A DNA stretch of 18,160 nt, taken from contig JBGVOS010000024.1 of the NCBI GenBank assembly GCA_045126595.1, positions 1 through 18,160 of the forward strand. The letters run 5' to 3'. Below the pieces are notes generated by a model. That model was not told the DNA's origin and ran no database searches. It saw only the letters and a program-made list of their open reading frames with translations. Within the stretch, counting starts at the first letter, position 1. Each line of letters opens with the position of its first letter. This DNA is from UBA1189 sp045126595 (GTDB lineage: Bacteria > Bacteroidota > Bacteroidia > Bacteroidales > Bacteroidaceae). Positions 1-6,683 of the stretch are shown here, in pieces. Both the position numbers and the translations under genes were made by a program.

Positions 1-2
1 AT

Positions 3-140
3 AGCGACAGATTGAAAGCATTGGAAATCATGGCAAACCATATTGTTGATTTGGACAATGCCGACCTTGTTATTGATGTCTTCACTTTTGAGTCCAATAA
101 AAATAAAGCGGTCAAATTATTAAGACCTCATAGAAGATAA
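3..140 (+). CDS. DUF4476-like protein, C-terminal fragment
   Basis: An open frame enters from the left edge and stops with TAA at 138-140, giving the last 45 residues of a protein (SDRLKALEIM... ending LLRPHRR). The pattern, with a D-x-L helix, an 'IVDLDNADLVIDVFTFES' stretch and then a lysine-rich 'NKNKAVKLL' end, resembles the C-terminal half of DUF4476 domains in Bacteroidetes. Those are short alpha-helical repeats that often sit at the end of secreted or envelope proteins of unknown role. Most of the gene lies outside the window, so signal peptide and full architecture cannot be judged. The family call rests on pattern memory only; the coding call rests on the open frame and its amino-acid composition. 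Confidence 0.5.
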   Translation, partial: SDRLKALEIMANHIVDLDNADLVIDVFTFESNKNKAVKLLRPHRR

Positions 141-187
141 CGCATGCACCGACACCTGTGTTGGTAAGTGAGATAGCATATAAAAAG

Positions 188-216
188 AAAAAGAGAAGTT
201 CACCGAACTTCTCTTT
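188..216 (-). terminator. Rho-independent terminator of tRNA-Leu
   Basis: A perfect 11-base-pair stem (AAGAGAAGTTC at 191-201 with GAACTTCTCTT at 205-215) encloses a 3-base loop. Read on the minus strand it is followed by a T-rich tail (TTTCTTTTTA). It begins 8 bases after the tRNA 3' end, so it is the natural end of the tRNA transcript. Confidence 0.8.
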
Positions 217-222
217 TCTCTG

Positions 223-304
223 TACCCAGACCCGGGGTCGAACCGGGATGGGTTGCCCCACTGGTGTTTGAGACCAGCGCGTCTACCGATTCCGCCATCT
301 GGGC
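223..304 (-). tRNA. tRNA-Leu, anticodon CAA
   Basis: The minus strand folds as a complete class II tRNA of 82 nt. The acceptor stem is GCCCAGA with TCTGGGT (one G-T pair at the top). The D stem is GCG/CGC. The anticodon stem CTGGT/ACCAG holds the loop CTCAAAC, so the anticodon is CAA, reading UUG leucine codons. The long variable arm TGGG-GCAA-CCCA is typical of leucine tRNAs. The T arm is CCCGG-TTCGACC-CCGGG, and the discriminator base is A, as expected for Leu. CCA is not encoded and must be added enzymatically. The gene has its own promoter and terminator, so it is a single-gene unit. Confidence 0.96.
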
Positions 305-322
305 GTCTTTTGAAAGACAGCG

Positions 323-352
323 CAAAGGTAGTGATTTTTTCTGAATCTGCAA
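323..352 (-). promoter_or_regulatory. Promoter of tRNA-Leu (Bacteroidetes type)
   Basis: On the minus strand TACCTTTG (323-330) matches the TAnnTTTG -7 element, and TTG (350-352) lies 19 bases upstream as the -33 element. Transcription would start around 316, about a dozen bases before the mature tRNA 5' end. Confidence 0.75.
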
Positions 353-430
353 GGCGGAACGGCGTTTTTTTTCAAAAAAGCGCGTTAATTGGTGTTTTTT
401 GAGAAAAAATCGATAATTTATCACAAGCCT

Positions 431-525
431 GTCATCCTGAACTTAGTGAAGGATTCTGCAGTAGGACTTGGCAATACGTTTCACCAGAACACTTTGCGAG
501 ATCCTTCGCTTCGCTCAGGATGACA
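431..525. repeat. REP-like imperfect inverted repeat
   Basis: The arm GTCATCCTGA...GTGAAGGAT (431-454) recurs in inverted form at about 500-525 (ATCCTTCGCTTCGCTCAGGATGAC). The two differ mainly at a few central positions. About 45 bases separate the arms. It sits just downstream of the pyrH stop, between pyrH and the tRNA promoter. The arms look like the GTCATCCTGAGCGAAGCGAAGGAT sequence that occurs as a dispersed intergenic repeat in many bacterial genomes. In RNA it would form a long stem and could act as a 3' end or stability element for the pyrH transcript. Copy number cannot be determined from one window. Confidence 0.6.
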
Positions 526-550
526 CTAAACTGTAGAATTTCGTTTTCCC

Positions 551-1261
551 TTAATTATGCACGTAAGTACCGATATTTTCGCCCTCCATCACCTTCTTGA
601 GGTTACCCACGACGTCCATGTTGAAGACGTAGATGGGGAGGTTGTTCTGCTTGCACATGGTGGTGGCGGTGAGGTCCATCACCTTGAGTCCGCGGGTGTA
701 GATCTCGTCGTAGGTGATCTCGGTGAACTTGGTGGCGGTGGGATCCTTCTCGGGGTCGGCGGTGTAGATGCCGTCGACGCGGGTGCCCTTGAGCATCACG
801 TCGGCCTCAATTTCGATGCCGCGGAGCGACGAGCCGGTGTCGGTGGTGAAGTAGGGGTTACCGGTGCCGCCGCTGAGGATGACTACCTCGCCAGCCTCCA
901 TGCAGTCGATGGCCTTCCACTTGGTGTAGAGCTCGCCGATGGGCTCCATGCGGATGGCGGTGAGCACGCGGGCTTTCACGCCGATGGCGGTGAGGGCCGA
1001 GCTCAGTGCAAGGCTGTTGATGACAGTGGCGAGCATACCCATCTGGTCGCCCTTGACGCGGTCGAAGCCTTTGCCGGCTCCCGTGAGACCGCGGAAGATG
1101 TTGCCGCCGCCGATGACGATACCTATCTGCACGCCCATGTCGTGGATTTCCTTAATCTGGGCTGCATATTCGCCCAAGCGCTTCTCGTCGATGCCGTAGC
1201 GCTGCTCGCCCATGAGGCTCTCGCCACTGAGCTTGAGGAGGATTCTGTTGAACTTTGCCAT
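551..1261 (-). CDS. pyrH: UMP kinase (uridylate kinase)
   Basis: PyrH phosphorylates UMP to UDP with ATP in the cytoplasm, the committed step from UMP to all other pyrimidine nucleotides. The 236-residue length is standard for the hexameric bacterial enzyme of the amino-acid-kinase fold. Visible motifs are KLSGESLMG at 10-18 (phosphate-binding lysine and glycine loop), GGGNIFRG at 51-58, the UMP-binding region GGTGNPYFTTD at 131-141 and the segment around VDGIYTADPEKDP at 162-174. The start ATG (1259-1261) is followed directly by the conserved N-terminus MAKFNRILLKLSGES. Upstream are a -7/-33 promoter, a 5' hairpin and a heptad repeat reaching the start codon. The gene appears monocistronic here: downstream lie only a REP-like repeat and a tRNA with its own promoter. 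GC-rich codon use agrees with a well-expressed housekeeping gene. Confidence 0.97.
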   Translation of the reverse strand: MAKFNRILLKLSGESLMGEQRYGIDEKRLGEYAAQIKEIHDMGVQIGIVIGGGNIFRGLTGAGKGFDRVKGDQMGMLATVINSLALSSALTAIGVKARVLTAIRMEPIGELYTKWKAIDCMEAGEVVILSGGTGNPYFTTDTGSSLRGIEIEADVMLKGTRVDGIYTADPEKDPTATKFTEITYDEIYTRGLKVMDLTATTMCKQNNLPIYVFNMDVVGNLKKVMEGENIGTYVHN

Positions 1262-1295
1262 GTTGTGAGTTGTAAGTTATGAATTATGAGTTATG
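1262..1295 (-). repeat. Degenerate 7-base tandem repeat in pyrH leader
   Basis: Read on the plus strand the segment is a run of heptads: (T)GTTGTG, AGTTGTA, AGTTATG, AATTATG, AGTTATG, close to consensus AGTTATG. On the mRNA side the units read CATAACT/CATAATT and end directly at the pyrH ATG, so they occupy the ribosome-landing region. The repeat is A/U-rich and has no Shine-Dalgarno sequence. Confidence 0.6.
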
Positions 1296-1314
1296 TTCTT
1301 ATTGTCGGTTTCTC

Positions 1315-1350
1315 GTGTCATTCCTTAACAGAACCTAAAGGTAATGACAC
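1315..1350 (-). promoter_or_regulatory. 5' leader hairpin of pyrH mRNA
   Basis: GTGTCATTCCTTA (1315-1327) pairs with TAAAGGTAATGACAC (1336-1350), a stem of about 13 pairs with one or two bulges and an 8-base loop. The pyrH -7 element is at 1356-1363, so the predicted transcription start falls at or just beside the outer end of this stem. The mRNA would therefore begin with a stem-loop, about 54 bases before the start codon. Confidence 0.5.
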
Positions 1351-1355
1351 ATCTG

Positions 1356-1386
1356 CAAAACTAATGCTTTTTATGCGAAGTTGCAA
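1356..1386 (-). promoter_or_regulatory. pyrH promoter (Bacteroidetes type)
   Basis: On the minus strand TAGTTTTG (1356-1363) matches TAnnTTTG, and TTG (1384-1386) lies 20 bases upstream as the -33 element. The predicted start near 1349 leaves an 88-base leader containing a hairpin and the heptad repeat. Confidence 0.7.
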
Positions 1387-1417
1387 CGCAATGTTTAATT
1401 TTAATTAAAAAAATAGG

Positions 1418-1457
1418 GTCCCTTGGGACGATATGTCCGCGATAATCCCTACTTTTG
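1418..1457 (+). promoter_or_regulatory. Promoter of small membrane protein, with upstream palindrome
   Basis: TACTTTTG at 1450-1457 matches the -7 consensus, with predicted start near 1464, 20 bases before the ATG. A perfect palindrome, GTCCC-TT-GGGAC (1418-1429), covers the region where a -33 element would be. The nearest TTG there (1423-1425) is 24 bases from the -7, longer than the usual 19-21. This could be a weak or activator-dependent promoter. Confidence 0.5.
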
Positions 1458-1483
1458 TGGCATAACACCACTCACTATATACG

Positions 1484-1699
1484 ATGAAGCTATACGAGAA
1501 ACCTCTGCTGATGTGCCTGGCACTCGTGATCTATGTCACGGGCATGGTCATCTATTTCGTGCCGCGCAATCAGGAGATGTCGGCCACCGAGAAGACGGTC
1601 GCCGTGGTGGTGGCCTATGTGCTGGTATTGGCCCTGTGGATAGCCATGCAGTACCGCGAGAAGCTGCGTCGCAAACGCGATGATAATGAGGGAAAATAG
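1484..1699 (+). CDS. Small two-helix inner-membrane protein, unknown function
   Basis: The 71-residue protein has two hydrophobic segments, at about 8-26 and 38-56. A polar link between them contains RNQEMSATEK, and a strongly basic tail (REKLRRKRDDNEGK) follows. Positive-inside reasoning places both ends in the cytoplasm as a helical hairpin. I do not recognise a named family. A -7 promoter element 26 bases upstream of the ATG and GC-rich codon use like pyrH support a real gene. The ATG at 1484 follows the predicted transcription start closely. An overlapping frame starting at 1423 would begin upstream of that start and gives no plausible protein. It is followed after 126 bases by a transporter with its own promoter, so the two are not clearly one operon. 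Confidence 0.7.
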   Translation: MKLYEKPLLMCLALVIYVTGMVIYFVPRNQEMSATEKTVAVVVAYVLVLALWIAMQYREKLRRKRDDNEGK

Positions 1700-1749
1700 G
1701 CGGAATGTTCACGGAAAGGTATTAAAAAACCTCAAACCCATAGTTTTTT

Positions 1750-1781
1750 TTTGGCTGATTGCGTTTGAATGACTATTTTTG
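1750..1781 (+). promoter_or_regulatory. Promoter of the POT transporter
   Basis: TTTG (1750-1753) and TATTTTTG (1774-1781) are separated by 20 bases, an exact fit to the Bacteroidetes -33/-7 pair. Predicted start is near 1788, leaving a leader of about 38 A/T-rich bases before the ATG at 1826. Confidence 0.8.
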
Positions 1782-1825
1782 CAAACGAAAATGCAATAAT
1801 ATTCACTAATTAATAACGCAATTTT

Positions 1826-3376
1826 ATGTTTGAAGGACATCCTAAAGGTCTATGGGCTCTCGCCCTCGCAAACACTGGTGAGCGCTTCGGCTACTACACC
1901 ATGTTGGCAGTGTTCCTGTTCTTTTTGCAGGACAATTTCGGTTTCTCCATGGGAACATCCAGCTCTATCCAGGCTGCATTCCTTGGTATAGTTTATTTCG
2001 TGCCCCTCTTCGGCGGTATGTTGGCCGACAAGTTCGGCTTCGGTAAGATGGTGACTAGCGGTATCATTATCATGTTCCTCGGTTACCTGCTGCTCTCTTT
2101 GCCTCTTGGTGCTGGTGCAGTTGCACTCGGTGTGATGGCATTGGCTCTGCTTTTCATCTGCGTAGGTACCGGTCTTTTCAAGGGTAACCTCCAGGTACTT
2201 GTGGGTAACCTCTACGACGATCCTCAGTACTCGGCCAAGCGCGACGAAGGCTTCAGCATCTTCTACATGGCTATCAACCTCGGTTCTATGTTTGCCGCTG
2301 CTGTGGCGCTCTCTATCATGGCTTGGGCACAGGAGTCTCTGGGCATCAGCAAGGGCGACGCCTACCACTATGCATTTGCTGTAGCTTGCATTTCGCTCAT
2401 CCTTTCAATCATTATCTACTACGCATTCCGCAAGACATTCGCTCATGCCGACCGTGCCAAGATTGCCACTCCCGGTGCTGAGGTAGTAGAGGAGGAACTT
2501 ACTCCTGCTCAGACCAAGGAGCGCATCGTTTGCCTCTGCCTCGTGTTTGCCGTGGTTATCTTCTTCTGGATGGCCTTCCACCAGAACGGTATCACCATGA
2601 ACCAGTTTGCTCGTGAGTATACCGCTACCTCTGAGACAGGCTTCATGAGCCTTTTCCTCAGCAGCTCATTGAGCTTCACTGAGGTGCGTAGCTTCTGGAA
2701 CCTCCTCCTCTGCGTGATTGCAGTATATGGTATCCTCAACATCTTCCAGTCAAAGACTGCCAAGGGTAAGGCTATCGCTGCTCTCATCGCAGTGGCTTCG
2801 CTTGGTGTTGTAGCTTATAGAGCTATGAATGTTACTGGTTCTGTAGCTGTTGAGGCTCCCATCTTCCAGCAGTTTAACCCCTGCTTCGTAGTAGCCCTCA
2901 CCCCGATCATCGGTATCATCTTCGGTGCCTTGGCCAAGAAGGGCAAGGAGCCCTCTTCACCCATGAAGATCGGTCTCGGTATGCTCGTGGCTTCTATTGC
3001 CTTCATGGTGCTTCTGGTAGGCTCATGGTCGCTCCCCGCTGCTGCCGAGCAGCAGGCTGCCGTAGCCGCTGGCACAGCTACCTTGGTATCGCCCAACTGG
3101 CTCATCAGCACCTATTTCGTGCTCACCATTGCAGAGTTGCTGCTCTCGCCCATCGGTATCTCATTCGTGTCTAAGGTGGCTCCTCCCAAGTACAAGGGTA
3201 TGATGATGGGTGGATGGTTCGTAGCTACCGCCATCGGTAACTTCCTCATCATGGTGCCCGGTCTCATGTGGGGTATGGACCTCTCTATCATCTGGGGCGT
3301 ACTCATCGGTATCTGCCTCCTCTCAGCTGCATTCATCTTCTCTATCCTCAAGCGTCTTGAGGCTGTAGCGAAGTAA
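1826..3376 (+). CDS. POT/PTR-family peptide:proton symporter (MFS)
   Basis: A 516-residue, highly hydrophobic protein with about 12-14 membrane helices, fitting proton-coupled oligopeptide transporters that import di- and tripeptides across the inner membrane. Family marks: helix-1 motif NTGERFGYY (16-24), equivalent to the POT ExxERFxYY signature; GMLADKFGFGK (64-74) in the MFS loop; GTGLFKGN (114-121) with the lysine of helix 4; FYMAINLGS (146-154), the PTR2 signature; and near the C-terminus LTIAELLLSPIGISFVSKVAPPKYKG, typical of helix 10. The first glutamate of ExxER is asparagine (N16) here, while E19 and R20 are kept. The insertion after helix 7, with two extra hydrophobic segments, is common in bacterial POTs. 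Peptide uptake suits an asaccharolytic or protein-fermenting anaerobe. It has its own promoter and a strong terminator, so it is a single-gene unit. Confidence 0.9.
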   Translation: MFEGHPKGLWALALANTGERFGYYTMLAVFLFFLQDNFGFSMGTSSSIQAAFLGIVYFVPLFGGMLADKFGFGKMVTSGIIIMFLGYLLLSLPLGAGAVALGVMALALLFICVGTGLFKGNLQVLVGNLYDDPQYSAKRDEGFSIFYMAINLGSMFAAAVALSIMAWAQESLGISKGDAYHYAFAVACISLILSIIIYYAFRKTFAHADRAKIATPGAEVVEEELTPAQTKERIVCLCLVFAVVIFFWMAFHQNGITMNQFAREYTATSETGFMSLFLSSSLSFTEVRSFWNLLLCVIAVYGILNIFQSKTAKGKAIAALIAVASLGVVAYRAMNVTGSVAVEAPIFQQFNPCFVVALTPIIGIIFGALAKKGKEPSSPMKIGLGMLVASIAFMVLLVGSWSLPAAAEQQAAVAAGTATLVSPNWLISTYFVLTIAELLLSPIGISFVSKVAPPKYKGMMMGGWFVATAIGNFLIMVPGLMWGMDLSIIWGVLIGICLLSAAFIFSILKRLEAVAK

Positions 3377-3399
3377 TACACGCTGTCAGCAATATCATT

Positions 3400-3440
3400 C
3401 AGAGCCGCATCCCTCGGGGTGCGGCTCTGCTGTGTTTTTA
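3400..3440 (+). terminator. Rho-independent terminator after POT transporter
   Basis: CAGAGCCGCA (3400-3409) pairs perfectly with TGCGGCTCTG (3420-3429), and inner CCC/GGG pairs close a 4-base loop. A TGTGTTTTTA tail follows. It separates the transporter from the regulator gene downstream. Confidence 0.8.
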
Positions 3441-3503
3441 TCGCCTCTCCGTTAAAAAACAATAAATCTCGCTCCCAGGCATACGTGGCAATGGATTTAT
3501 GCG

Positions 3504-3511
3504 TACCTTTG
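3504..3511 (+). promoter_or_regulatory. -7 promoter element of the Crp/Fnr gene
   Basis: TACCTTTG matches TAnnTTTG exactly. No good TTG is seen 19-21 bases upstream, which is common where an activator is used. Predicted start is near 3518, leaving only about 16 bases before the first ATG (3534) or 28 before the second (3546). Confidence 0.6.
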
Positions 3512-3533
3512 AATCTGTAAATGCCATCCCCCT

Positions 3534-4217
3534 ATGGAATATACAATGTACAACACGCTGTTGCAGCTACCCCTTTTTCAAGGTATGAGCCGTGCCGAAC
3601 TGTCCGAAGTCATTGAGCGGGCAAAGTTCCACTTCGTGAAGGTGGAGGCGGGGCATACCCTCTTCGCGCAGGGTGAGCCGTGCACGAAACTGGCATTTCT
3701 CCTCGGGGGCAAGCTGATGGCCGAGACTATGGCCCCTTGCGGCACCTTCTCATTCGTGGAGGTACACGGCACACCGATGATGATAGAGCCTCACTCCCTC
3801 TTTGGCCGACGTCCCTGCTACAAGGCTACCTATACGGCGCAGAGCGAGGTGTCGATGCTCACCATCGACAAACAGTATATATATGGTGTGCTCGACTCGT
3901 ACGAGGTGTTCCGCATGAACTTCTTTAACCAGCTCAGCGCGAGGACCGAGCAGCTGCACGAGCGCGTGTGGAGCATCACGCCCCAGCAGCTCGAAGGGCG
4001 GCTCATCCACTTCATCCGTAGCCTGTACACCACACCGCAGGGAACCAAGATACTGCGCGTGAAGATGGAGGACCTCGCCCGTCTGCTCGACGATACCCGC
4101 CTCAACATATCTAACATACTGAACAGTTGGCAGGCACAAGGCTTCATAGAGATGAGACGCAAGGAATTCCTCTTTCACGATGTGATGGCGCTCTCGTCTC
4201 TGTCGTCCCAAGCATAG
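3534..4217 (+). CDS. Crp/Fnr-family transcriptional regulator
   Basis: The 227-residue protein has the two-part Crp/Fnr layout. An N-terminal cyclic-nucleotide-binding-like beta barrel (about 12-135) includes FHFVKVEAGHTLFAQGEPCTKLAFLLGGKL. A dimerisation helix follows (about 125-160), then a C-terminal winged helix-turn-helix (about 170-220) with MEDLARLLDDTRLNISNILNSWQAQGFIEMRRKE as the DNA-reading unit. The four-cysteine cluster of oxygen-sensing Fnr is absent; three scattered cysteines remain. The phosphate-binding RxxS of cAMP-responsive Crp is not evident either, so the ligand is unknown. Bacteroidetes carry several such proteins, linked to redox, nitrosative or metal responses, but this member cannot be assigned. 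Two in-frame starts, 3534 and 3546, are 4 codons apart; the very short predicted leader leaves the second possible. It lies 88 bases upstream of parE. Confidence 0.88.
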   Translation: MEYTMYNTLLQLPLFQGMSRAELSEVIERAKFHFVKVEAGHTLFAQGEPCTKLAFLLGGKLMAETMAPCGTFSFVEVHGTPMMIEPHSLFGRRPCYKATYTAQSEVSMLTIDKQYIYGVLDSYEVFRMNFFNQLSARTEQLHERVWSITPQQLEGRLIHFIRSLYTTPQGTKILRVKMEDLARLLDDTRLNISNILNSWQAQGFIEMRRKEFLFHDVMALSSLSSQA

Positions 4218-4273
4218 TCAGGGCTCGCGCGCATTTTCTCTCCTTTATCTCACGTTATCTCGCAAAAAAGTTG

Positions 4274-4281
4274 TACCTTTA
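4274..4281 (+). promoter_or_regulatory. -7-like element upstream of parE
   Basis: TACCTTTA differs from TAnnTTTG only at the last base. It lies 25 bases before the parE ATG, giving a predicted leader of roughly 18 bases. No clear -33 element is seen. Read-through from the Crp/Fnr gene remains possible because no terminator lies between them. Confidence 0.4.
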
Positions 4282-4305
4282 CCCGATAAAACCCAAAACA
4301 CACTT

Positions 4306-6237
4306 ATGAGCGACGAACTGAATATGCCCATTGAGGAGCAGGTGGCGTATACCGATGATAACATACGCCACTTGAGTGATATGGAACACGTGAGACTGCG
4401 CCCCGGTATGTATATCGGTAAACTGGGCGACGGCTCGCAGAATGATGACGGTATCTACGTGCTCTTGAAGGAGGTCATCGACAATTCTATCGACGAGTTC
4501 AAGATGCATGCCGGCAAGCGCATCGAGATTGACATCACCGACCACAAGCGCGTCAGTGTGCGCGACTATGGCCGTGGCATACCGCAGGGTAAGCTGATGG
4601 AGGCGGTGAGCGTGCTCAATACGGGCGGTAAGTACGACAGCAAGGCGTTCAAGAAGAGCGTGGGTCTGAACGGTGTGGGTATCAAGGCGGTGAACGCGCT
4701 GAGTGCACACTTCGAAGCCAGCTCATACCGCGACGGCAAAGTGCGCACGGTAGTGTTTGAGAAGGGCACGATGGTGAGCGACACCACCGAGAGCGCAGGG
4801 CCCGAGGAGACGGGCACACGCATCGTCTTCGAGCCCGACAACACGCTCTTCGTGGGCTACTCGTTCCGCTCGGCCTACATCGAGACGATGCTGCGCAACT
4901 ACACCTACCTCAACACGGGACTCACCATCATGTACAACGGCAAGCGCATACTCTCGCGCAATGGTCTCGTAGATCTCCTCACCGATAACATGACGGCCTC
5001 GACGCTCTATCCCATCATACACCTCAAGACCGAGGACATAGAGATTGCCTTCACCCATACCGACCAGTATGGCGAGGAGTACTACTCCTTCGTCAACGGT
5101 CAGCACACGACACAGGGCGGTACACACCAGAGTGCCTTCAAGGAACATATAGCACGCACCATCAAGGAGTTCTTCAATAAAAACCACGAATTCACCGATA
5201 TCCGTAACGGCATCGTGGGCGCCATAGCCATCAACGTGGAGGAGCCGGTATTTGAGAGCCAGACGAAGGTGAAGCTGGGCTCTACCGCCATGGAGCCCGG
5301 TGGTCGCAGCCTCAACAAGTTTGTGGGCGACTTCATCAAGACCGAGGTGGACAACTACCTGCACCGCAATGCCGAGGTGGCCGACGCCATGCTGCAGAAG
5401 ATACAGGAGAGCGAGAAGGAGCGCAAGGCCATCGCCGGAGTGACCAAGATAGCCCGCGAGCGTGCCAAGAAGGTGAACATGCACAACAAGAAGCTGCGCG
5501 ACTGCCGCATACACCTCAACGATGCCAAGGGCGACCGCACCGAGGAGTCGTGCATCTTCATCACCGAGGGTGACTCGGCGAGCGGATCGATTACCAAGAG
5601 CCGCGATGTGAATACGCAAGCCGTATTCAGCCTGCGCGGTAAACCGCTCAACTCGTTCGGCCTCACCAAGAAGGTGGTGTATGAGAACGAGGAGTTTAAC
5701 CTTCTGCAGGCCGCGCTCAACATCGAGGACGGTCTTGAGGGCTTGCGCTACAACAAGGTCATCGTGGCTACCGATGCCGATGTCGACGGTATGCACATCC
5801 GCCTCTTGATGATTACCTTCTTCCTGCAGTTCTTCCCTGACCTCATCAAGAAGGGACACGTGTATATCCTGCAGACACCACTCTTCCGTGTACGCAACAA
5901 GAAACGCGCCATCAAGGGCTACAAGAAAGAGAACGACACCGACCGCAAGTGCGACTTCGTCACCGTATACTGCTACTCCGAGGAGGAGCGCCAGAAGGCT
6001 ATCGAGGAGCTCGGACCTAACCCCGAGATTACCCGATTCAAGGGTCTCGGTGAGATATCGCCCGACGAGTTCAAGCACTTCATCGGTGAGGAGATGCGTC
6101 TCGAACGTGTCACCCTCAGCAAGCACGATGCGGTGATGGGACTCCTCGAGTTCTACATGGGCAAGAACACCATGGAGCGTCAGAACTTTATCATTGATAA
6201 CCTCGTTGTCGAGGAAGACAAACCCGAAGAAGAATGA
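4306..6237 (+). CDS. parE: DNA topoisomerase IV subunit B (ATPase subunit)
   Basis: ParE forms a heterotetramer with ParC, which carries the cleavage tyrosine, and uses ATP to unlink replicated chromosomes. The 643 residues contain the whole GyrB/ParE architecture. The GHKL ATPase has EVIDNSIDEF (E56 general base, N60 for Mg), RDYGRGIP at about 88-95 and GLNGVGIKAVNALS. The transducer region has QTKVKLGS. The TOPRIM domain has EGDSA (421-425) and DADVDG (D490, D492, D494) for metals, and RFKGLGE closes the C-terminal part. Absence of the large insert seen in proteobacterial GyrB, and the short C-terminus, agree with Bacteroidetes ParE. GyrB is the main alternative, since both share all motifs; the start RHLSDMEHVRLRPGMYIG and the link to coaD favour ParE. 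The stop overlaps the coaD start by 4 bases. Codon use is GC-rich, like pyrH. Confidence 0.9.
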   Translation: MSDELNMPIEEQVAYTDDNIRHLSDMEHVRLRPGMYIGKLGDGSQNDDGIYVLLKEVIDNSIDEFKMHAGKRIEIDITDHKRVSVRDYGRGIPQGKLMEAVSVLNTGGKYDSKAFKKSVGLNGVGIKAVNALSAHFEASSYRDGKVRTVVFEKGTMVSDTTESAGPEETGTRIVFEPDNTLFVGYSFRSAYIETMLRNYTYLNTGLTIMYNGKRILSRNGLVDLLTDNMTASTLYPIIHLKTEDIEIAFTHTDQYGEEYYSFVNGQHTTQGGTHQSAFKEHIARTIKEFFNKNHEFTDIRNGIVGAIAINVEEPVFESQTKVKLGSTAMEPGGRSLNKFVGDFIKTEVDNYLHRNAEVADAMLQKIQESEKERKAIAGVTKIARERAKKVNMHNKKLRDCRIHLNDAKGDRTEESCIFITEGDSASGSITKSRDVNTQAVFSLRGKPLNSFGLTKKVVYENEEFNLLQAALNIEDGLEGLRYNKVIVATDADVDGMHIRLLMITFFLQFFPDLIKKGHVYILQTPLFRVRNKKRAIKGYKKENDTDRKCDFVTVYCYSEEERQKAIEELGPNPEITRFKGLGEISPDEFKHFIGEEMRLERVTLSKHDAVMGLLEFYMGKNTMERQNFIIDNLVVEEDKPEEE

Positions 6238-6671
6238 GAACCGCAATTTTCCCAGGTACCTTCGACCCCTTCACCATTGGTCATGCTGCCTTGGTGCGCC
6301 GTGCACTGAACGTGGTGGACGAACTCTACATTGCCATCGGCATCAACACGGGGAAGCAGACGATGCTCTCTCTTGACGAGCGCATGGAGCGTATCGCTAC
6401 ATTATATAAGGAAGAACCCAGGATTCATGTGATCAGCTACGAAGGATTGACCACCGATTTTGCCCAATCTGTCGGAGCTCAGTGCATCATTCGTGGGGTG
6501 CGCAGCACCATCGACTTCGAGTACGAGCGGAATATTGCTGATGTTAATCGTATGCTCACCGGCATTGACACCTTGCTGCTCATCAGCGAACCCGAGTATG
6601 CCGCTATCAGCAGCAGTGTGGTGCGCGAACTCGTACACTTCGGTAAGGACGTGAGTATGTATTTACCTTAA
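6234..6671 (+). CDS. coaD: Phosphopantetheine adenylyltransferase
   Basis: CoaD joins 4'-phosphopantetheine and ATP to dephospho-CoA and pyrophosphate, the penultimate step of coenzyme A synthesis in the cytoplasm. The nucleotidyltransferase signature is complete: GTFDPFTIGH (8-17) gives the T/HxGH ATP-binding motif with H17, IIRGVRSTIDFEYERNIADVNR (about 85-106) binds substrate and nucleotide, and ISSSVVREL (125-133) is the C-terminal family motif. At 145 residues it is slightly shorter than the usual 155-165, ending right after the last conserved helix at VSMYLP. The ATG overlaps the parE stop in ATGA, so translation is probably coupled. The S41 peptidase gene starts 12 bases after its stop. 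Confidence 0.95.
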   Translation: MRTAIFPGTFDPFTIGHAALVRRALNVVDELYIAIGINTGKQTMLSLDERMERIATLYKEEPRIHVISYEGLTTDFAQSVGAQCIIRGVRSTIDFEYERNIADVNRMLTGIDTLLLISEPEYAAISSSVVRELVHFGKDVSMYLP

Positions 6672-6683
6672 AAAGACATCTTA

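Noticed and set aside
143..165. Hairpin ACCGACAC-CT-GTGTTGGT after the DUF4476-like gene
   Set aside because: Its loop is too short without opening pairs, and no T tract follows, so a terminator call is not supported.
334..412. T/A homopolymer stems between the tRNA promoter and the REP-like repeat as a terminator
   Set aside because: The possible stems are almost only A-T pairs. They would be unstable and lack a GC core, so no terminator is called.
557..1282. A 241-codon plus-strand open frame opposite pyrH
   Set aside because: It has low-complexity His/Val/Gly/Asp content typical of an antisense shadow; pyrH is unmistakable.
4723..6246. A 507-codon open frame on the minus strand opposite parE
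   Set aside because: It mirrors parE in the antisense frame and is rich in L, V, E and H as expected from reversed GC-rich codons. parE has every family motif.
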